This document shows, one piece after another, positions 23,903-27,724 of a stretch of DNA of 27,724 nt. Each line of letters opens with the position of its first letter. Position 1 is the first letter of the stretch. A model generated the notes under the pieces. That model was not told where the DNA came from and did not search any database. It saw only the letters and a program-made list of their open reading frames with translations. Source of the stretch: an uncultured Bacilli bacterium (GTDB lineage Bacteria > Bacillota_I > Bacilli_A > RF39 > UBA660); NCBI GenBank assembly GCA_934162665.1, contig CAKPJN010000011.1, positions 1-27,724 of the forward strand, given 5' to 3'. Made by a program: the position numbers and the translations under genes.

Positions 23903-24631
23903 CTACTCATTATTCCCCATAAAAATTGTATCCCCTTTTACGACTGTATAATATGTGTAATCTTTTTCTGGGGATTCTTCTTCATCTTGTGATGTTTTTG
24001 GTACTTGTAATTGTTGGCCTATCATTAAGGAATTTGATGTTAGATTATTTATACTTTTAATGGTATCTACTGTTGTATTAAACATTTGGGCTATGGAATA
24101 TAATGAATCACCTTTTTTAACAATATATGTTTCATAGTTTGTAATTGGTGGAGTTTCTATTTCTGAGATTTTTAAGATTTGTCCAATTGTAAGAGTATCT
24201 GATTGTAAGTTATTTAGTCTTTTTAATTCAGCGACTGTTGTATTGTATCTTGAAGCTATAGAATATAGGGTGTCTCCTCGTTTAACTGTATAGTATCCAT
24301 CTTCTGATCCTGGGGCTTGATATGGGGTGTTTGTATATTCGGCAAGGGCTTTTACTACCCCTTCTACATAATCTAATAAATTATTTCTTAATCTATTAGC
24401 ATCCATTGTGTTATCTATAAAACCATATTCTACTAATATTGGTTCAGTATTTTCACCAGTTTCTCTTAGAATATAATAGTAATCTTTATTAGGATTTTCG
24501 GGGAGTCTTCTTTGATATACTTTTCTCATCAATTGTCCTGCAGCTCCTATGTTATTTAATGCCATCTTAGCTAGTGTGTCATCATTACGTAGGGCATAAA
24601 CTATTTCAGCGCCTTCGCCACCTGCCGATGG
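23903..24631 (-). pseudogene. LysM amidase fragment lacking both ends
   Basis: The reading frame is open from 24631 (PSAGGEGAEIVYALRNDDTL) and carries the C-terminal part of an Amidase_3 (CwlD-like) domain, including GAAGQLMRKVYQRRLP, KDYYYILRE and VEYGFID with the last metal-site Glu. Two complete LysM repeats follow (YTVKRGDTLYSIASRYN; YIVKKGDSLYSIAQMFN), and a third stops at YYTVVKGDT (23931). After that the element adds IFMGNNE and TAG. The domain start with the zinc His and Glu and the S-x-H-x-N strand is missing beyond 24632. No start site or promoter is visible, so it is a dead middle fragment. Its tail is at 18471-18740. Confidence 0.9.
23926..23937 (-). other. Left attachment junction of the serine-recombinase element
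   Basis: The minus-strand sequence AAGGGGATACA is the last host LysM coding (K-G-D-T); AT-rich element DNA follows. It shares GG-N-GATA with the junction at 18734-18743. Confidence 0.6.
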
Positions 24632-24650
24632 TCATTGTGTAGTTAATTTA

Positions 24651-25328
24651 TTATTCTTCGATTTCTTCTAATATACCCTCTATCAAATATTCATATAATA
24701 CATCACTAGCTTTTTGTGTGTATAGTCCTGTATCTATATCCAATTGTTCCGTTGCAACACGCCCTGTTCCATTCCAATAAGCTTTTGCAATTCTATCTAT
24801 AGAATTCTTATCAAAAGTAGAAATATCACAATTCCACATTCTTGTTACGATTTCCATATTACATTTAGCTATTTTTATACAGGAATCCAACACACTATTA
24901 GTTTTCTTCAACCTAAATTTTTTTACATTTTTTAAATTCCATCCATACCATTTACTAGCTTTTTTACAACTATCGTAATCTCCAAAAGCATAAACGCACG
25001 AAAATCTTGAAGGATAATTTTTATAATCACTCACCCTTATATATTCTAATATATATTCCGTATTATATCCATTAACAACAGTCATACTATGAGATGATGG
25101 ACTACTAAAAGTTGTTTTATTAGGAATAAATGGAGCATAAACGATATTTCCACACATAAAATCTTCTATTTTATCTGGTTTTACTGTAAGGTTTCTAAAA
25201 CCACTGGATACAATGGTTTTATTTAATTTGTAGTTATGAAAATTAATCTGACTATATGAATTTTTTCCTTGTCCAATAAAAATATAAAATACTTTGGGAG
25301 CTTCTTCATTAATATTTAATAAATTCAT
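24651..25328 (-). CDS. Uncharacterised DUF2441-like protein, possibly ART-related
   Basis: This 225-aa cytosolic protein resembles what I recall of DUF2441. It has ILEYIRVSDYKNYPSRFSCV followed by YAFGDYDSCKKASKWYG, and ends in AKAYWNG...LYEYLIEGILEEIEE. Some DUF2441-type proteins have been grouped with the ADP-ribosyltransferase fold, but I cannot point to certain catalytic residues here. GGTGG precedes the ATG by 10 nt. The gene lies 17 nt after a small ORF and 182 nt after Fic on the same strand, and 19 nt from the broken amidase frame. It is probably cargo of the second element. The function is unknown. Confidence 0.5.
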   Translation of the reverse strand: MNLLNINEEAPKVFYIFIGQGKNSYSQINFHNYKLNKTIVSSGFRNLTVKPDKIEDFMCGNIVYAPFIPNKTTFSSPSSHSMTVVNGYNTEYILEYIRVSDYKNYPSRFSCVYAFGDYDSCKKASKWYGWNLKNVKKFRLKKTNSVLDSCIKIAKCNMEIVTRMWNCDISTFDKNSIDRIAKAYWNGTGRVATEQLDIDTGLYTQKASDVLYEYLIEGILEEIEE

Positions 25329-25345
25329 ACCTTTATACCACCTTC

Positions 25346-25501
25346 TTACTTCATTTCAATTTTTTTATCAAATTCCCATATTATTCTTTGCTTTTCCTTA
25401 TTCATGTATTCTTTATCAATTATTTTTGCAAACTTCTTAAAAAACATTATTTCTTTTTTAGTATAGTAATTATTTACAATAGTTCTAGTTTTTTCTCTCA
25501 A
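25346..25501 (-). CDS. Small ORF between Fic and the DUF2441-like gene
   Basis: This possible 51-aa protein starts at TTG 25501, with TAGGA 7 nt upstream overlapping the Fic stop. It is basic and helical (LREKTRTIVNNYYTKKEIMF, then FKKFAKIIDKEYMNKEKQRI and IWEFDKKIEMK). It is in the same frame as Fic right after the Fic TAG, so it may instead be the lost tail of a longer Fic protein, or a small antitoxin-like partner. The evidence is position and an open frame only. Confidence 0.4.
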   Translation of the reverse strand: MREKTRTIVNNYYTKKEIMFFKKFAKIIDKEYMNKEKQRIIWEFDKKIEMK

Positions 25502-25510
25502 TGATGATTC

Positions 25511-26437
25511 CTACAATAATTCTAAAAATTTCTTCAACATTTCAATTTCTAACTTAGTAACTAATTTAACAAAATCAGTATAATTACCAGTTATATGTGC
25601 CTTATCTAGTGCTTCATAATATTTTAATCTTGATTCTTTTTTAATAATTACAGGATTATATCCTTTGTTCATTAAAACTAAATTCATAAGTAATCTGGAC
25701 GTTCTTCCATTACCATCTACAAATGGGTGTATTTTAACTAACTCTCCATGTAATAATGCTGCTTGAATTATTGGATGATATTCACTCCAAGTGTTATAAG
25801 TTAATATTAATTTTTCCATCAATTCGGGAACTTTTAAATAATCTGGAGGAATATGTGTTGCACCTTTAATAGTTACATTTTCTTTTCTATATCTTCCAGC
25901 ATTTTCATTATCTATATCTTTTAAAATTAACTGATGGATATTTTTAATATTCCATTCGCTAATTGGTTCATTATCTTTAACTAAATCATCTAAAAATAAA
26001 ATTGCTTTTTCATGGTTAATTGCTTCTAAATGTTCTTTAATAGATCTTCCACCAACAGTTATTCCTTCTAAAACAATTTGTGTTTCTCTTAATGTTAAAG
26101 TATTACCTTCTATTCCATTGCTATTATAAGTCCACTCTAAGTTAATAGATTCTCTTAATGATTTTAAAGTTTCTTTTGGTATTGGTCTTTTACTATCTAA
26201 TTCTTTTTTTAAGCTATTTACTTCATCAAAATAATTGTCATCTAAATCAATAGTAAAATTATTATCATCTGGTTTAATTATTCTTTTATCAACAGGTTTA
26301 TCAGCATCAATAGGAATATTCCAACTGTTTCCAACTTTAACAGCACCTTCAATTCTACCATCTTGCAGTAATTGCCTTATTCTTCTTTCACTAATGTTCC
26401 ATTTTTCAACAGCTTCTTTTGTAGTCATAAATTCCAT
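25511..26437 (-). CDS. Fic-domain protein (AMPylase) with N-terminal HTH
   Basis: This 308-aa protein starts with a small HTH domain (MEFMTTKEAVEKWNISERRI, then RQLLQDGRIEGAVKVGNSW). A linker and the inhibitory helix motif NSNGIEGN come next, a class II-type S/T-x-x-x-E-G/N where Glu blocks ATP. The Fic core has HPFVDGNGRTSRLL, the full catalytic motif with His and both Arg. Fic enzymes add AMP to Tyr/Thr of target proteins. I start at 26437 behind GAGGTG; the longer open frame runs through a consensus promoter. The HTH and the palindrome in that promoter suggest it represses itself. It is flanked by a small ORF and a DUF2441-like gene. Confidence 0.88.
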   Translation of the reverse strand: MEFMTTKEAVEKWNISERRIRQLLQDGRIEGAVKVGNSWNIPIDADKPVDKRIIKPDDNNFTIDLDDNYFDEVNSLKKELDSKRPIPKETLKSLRESINLEWTYNSNGIEGNTLTLRETQIVLEGITVGGRSIKEHLEAINHEKAILFLDDLVKDNEPISEWNIKNIHQLILKDIDNENAGRYRKENVTIKGATHIPPDYLKVPELMEKLILTYNTWSEYHPIIQAALLHGELVKIHPFVDGNGRTSRLLMNLVLMNKGYNPVIIKKESRLKYYEALDKAHITGNYTDFVKLVTKLEIEMLKKFLELL

Positions 26438-26456
26438 ATTATTCACCTCATTTGCA

Positions 26457-26485
26457 ATTATACCGAATTCGGTATGATTTGTCAA
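26457..26485 (-). promoter_or_regulatory. Fic promoter with 16-bp palindromic operator
   Basis: The minus strand reads TTGACA (26485-26480), a 17-nt spacer and TATAAT (26462-26457), a full consensus promoter. The spacer and -10 contain the perfect palindrome ATACCGAATTCGGTAT (26475-26460), placed to block RNA polymerase. Confidence 0.85.
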
Positions 26486-26590
26486 TACTTTTATTCCGTT
26501 ACCGGCATATTGTTTTATAAGCACAATAAATTGTTGATATTTTTTACCATAAAGGTAAAGTTGACATAAAAAACTATTAATAAAATATTT

Positions 26591-26729
26591 AACTTCTGCC
26601 CAAATTGAACAGAAGTTCTAACTTGTACCCGATTTGAGTACAAGTTAGAATTTTGTGTTTTTTCAATTCTAGCCTAAGTTTTGTAAAAGTTAATTAAATT
26701 TAAACTTTGGACCATTTTGAACCGAAGTA
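26591..26729. repeat. Three 27-nt hairpin repeats with covarying stems
   Basis: Units lie at 26591-26617, 26620-26646 and 26703-26729. Each is AACTT + 3 nt + an 11-nt loop + the complement of the 3 nt + AAGTT (AAGTA in the third). Inner triplets are CTG/CAG, GTA/TAC and TGG/CCG (one G-U). The loops CCCAAATTGAA, CCCGATTTGAG and ACCATTTTGAA are conserved. Stem changes are compensated, so folding is what matters. They lie between the second recombinase and the Fic promoter. Function unknown. Confidence 0.7.
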
Positions 26730-26766
26730 ATAATTGTGATATATACGAGTTTTAATTTTATGTACT

Positions 26767-26789
26767 ATTCTGTGCATAATGCACAGAAT
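26767..26789. terminator. 11-bp hairpin at the end of the second recombinase gene
   Basis: ATTCTGTGCAT (26767-26777), one base, ATGCACAGAAT (26779-26789). It lies 2 bp past the recombinase stop. A T run follows on the plus strand only, so it may act as a terminator against rightward transcripts or as a processing/recombinase site. Confidence 0.45.
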
Positions 26790-26791
26790 TT

Positions 26792-27724
26792 TTAAATCAT
26801 GAATCTATAGAAAATTTCAATATTTTTATCTTTATCAATTTCAATTTTATCAATTAATGTTTGTAAAAGTTCTCTAGTAGGCTTCTTTATATCAATTAAT
26901 TCTCTTATTCTTTTTTCATATTCTTCTAATTCTTTAGTTTTAATACTTTCTTTTTTAGTATTTTTATATTTTTCTAAATCCAATTGAGCTTTATTTAATA
27001 AGCTTTCTGTTTCTTGAGATAATCTTTTATAAGTAACATCTGATATGTTACCTCTAAATTTATCTTCATATAACATATCAATTTTTGAGATGTATTCTTT
27101 TATCTTATTTTCTAGATATTTTATCTTTTTTTTATTATCTTCTTTCCTATTATTTTTATTTGCTATTTCTTTAGATAATGATTTAGAATCAATTTGCTTA
27201 ATATAATTTTTACAAGTTGTTCTTACTACTTCAAGTAAAGCTTCTTCTAATTTATCATATGGCATAAAATGCGGTTCACATAATCTTCTTTTTGGATCTC
27301 TTGCATATTTATTACAATTAATAGTCCAATAATTATGATTTTTTCGGTACGTAATAGTTAATGCATTACCACATTCTTTGCAAAATAGTAAATTTTCAAA
27401 TAATCTTTTTTCTCTATTACTAACACTTACATTAGTCCTTTTGACATTACCTTGTATTCTTTCAAATGTTAGTTTATCAACTAATGGTTCATGTGTTCCT
27501 GGAACTATATCCCAATTGCTTTTTGGAAGAGCTTTTTTCTTTTTAGATTTATAATTTACTTTAGTCTGTGTACTTTGAACCATATCACCTGTATACATTC
27601 TATTCTTTAGTATTTTCTTAACCGATGATATTGTCCATTGTTCATTGTATCTCATTTTAGAATTAGGATTTTTTCGTTTTAAACTACTTGGTGTTTTAAT
27701 TTTATTATCATTTAAATATGAAGT
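26792..27724 (-). CDS. Second large serine recombinase, C-terminal part (runs off the window)
   Basis: The frame is open to the window edge (TSYLNDNKIKTPSSLKRKNP lies before MRYNEQW), so the start is outside and 310 codons are visible. It has the end of the recombinase domain (QWTISSVKKILKNRMYTGDM and HEPLVDKLTFERIQ), a zinc ribbon with FCKECGNAL and later Cys in NCNKYA and RLCEPHF, a long Lys/Glu coiled coil, and the terminal PTRELLQTLIDKIEIDKDKN. The same motif ends the recombinase at 18755 (PTRELIINLVEKIYIY), so they belong to one broad family but are clearly different enzymes. The catalytic N-terminus lies beyond the edge, so whether it is intact cannot be seen. Confidence 0.9.
   Translation of the reverse strand, partial: TSYLNDNKIKTPSSLKRKNPNSKMRYNEQWTISSVKKILKNRMYTGDMVQSTQTKVNYKSKKKKALPKSNWDIVPGTHEPLVDKLTFERIQGNVKRTNVSVSNREKRLFENLLFCKECGNALTITYRKNHNYWTINCNKYARDPKRRLCEPHFMPYDKLEEALLEVVRTTCKNYIKQIDSKSLSKEIANKNNRKEDNKKKIKYLENKIKEYISKIDMLYEDKFRGNISDVTYKRLSQETESLLNKAQLDLEKYKNTKKESIKTKELEEYEKRIRELIDIKKPTRELLQTLIDKIEIDKDKNIEIFYRFMI

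Larger units (their letters stand above)
18741..23930 (-). mobile_element. 5.2-kb large-serine-recombinase element inserted in a LysM amidase gene
   Basis: The limits come from the interrupted LysM repeat: coding of the host protein stops at K-G-D-T on the right and resumes at G-D-S on the left. All cargo is on one strand, in order: AraC/GyrI-type regulator, ABC exporter, RHH protein, a 35-aa and a 59-aa ORF, and the recombinase at the end next to the attachment site. No relaxase or conjugation genes are present, so it can move itself but would need a helper to transfer. The limits could shift by a few bases within the shared GG-N-GATA core. Confidence 0.8.
24632..27724 (-). mobile_element. 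Second, partial serine-recombinase segment truncating the amidase gene
   Basis: At 24632 the amidase reading frame ends abruptly (TGA, then foreign AT-rich DNA) and a set of accessory genes begins. These are a DUF2441-like gene, a small ORF, Fic, a hairpin-repeat region and a large serine recombinase running out of the window. All lie on the minus strand, with the recombinase 3' end toward the amidase remnant as in the first element. The other end lies outside. That the recombinase made this junction is inference; a rearrangement is the alternative. Confidence 0.55.

Noticed and set aside
24565..24567. ATG as the start of an intact 220-aa LysM protein
   Set aside because: The amidase coding sequence is open and well conserved upstream of this ATG, there is no ribosome site, and the catalytic core lacks its first half. 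The frame is a remnant, not a gene of that length.
26591..26729. Type III toxin-antitoxin RNA repeats or tRNA T-arm remnants
   Set aside because: The units are palindromic hairpins with uneven spacing and no adjacent ToxN-like gene. The reverse-strand loops only loosely recall TTCAAAT and lack a T-arm stem length.

Overview
The window looks like a chromosome segment of a low-GC, walled Bacillota bacterium of the Bacilli/Erysipelotrichia/RF39 kind. The signs are strongly AT-rich DNA, A/T-ending codons, GGAGG-type ribosome sites, consensus sigma-A promoters with 17-bp spacers, and Firmicute families such as the DUF402 phosphatase, a YerB-like lipoprotein, an Amidase_3/LysM wall hydrolase and a YhgE-like partner of an MMPL transporter. 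Trp is encoded by TGG and the tRNA-Trp anticodon is CCA, so the standard code applies. The assignment is from gene content, not from a phylogeny.

Left part (1-9100): the 5' tip of a 16S rRNA gene with its leader and promoter reads out of the window. After it come a DUF402 protein, an HdeD-like membrane protein, a yerB-gpsA pair, a tRNA-Trp, a broken acetyltransferase gene, an FkbM methyltransferase, a small lipoprotein and a PMCA-type Ca2+ ATPase. Middle (9100-18470): a putative ADP-ribosyltransferase gene stands back to back with a membrane-anchored lytic transglycosylase gene. Then come a structured unassigned RNA gene, a radical SAM protein with an FTR-type iron-sulfur/thiol protein, a relic of an IS200/IS605 (TnpB omega-RNA) right end, a TetR-controlled MMPL exporter operon with two visible operators, and a membrane-anchored thioredoxin-fold protein.

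Right part (18470-27724) is mobile DNA. One host gene, an N-acetylmuramoyl-L-alanine amidase with LysM repeats on the minus strand, appears to have been broken twice. A 5.2-kb large-serine-recombinase element (18741-23930) sits inside its third LysM repeat. It carries an AraC/GyrI-type regulator with an ABC exporter, an RHH protein, two tiny coupled genes and the recombinase. The LysM reading frame stops on one side and resumes on the other around a GA-containing core. The amidase catalytic half is also cut off at about 24632, beside a second segment with a Fic protein, a small ORF, a DUF2441-like protein and another, window-truncated, large serine recombinase. Between the second recombinase and Fic lie three 27-nt hairpins whose inner stems differ by compensating changes.

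The most unusual signals are the doubly interrupted amidase with reconstructable junctions, the covarying hairpin family, the orphan structured RNA at 11213-11548, the ART/transglycosylase divergent promoter, and the near absence of TGA as a stop codon. I saw no CRISPR array.
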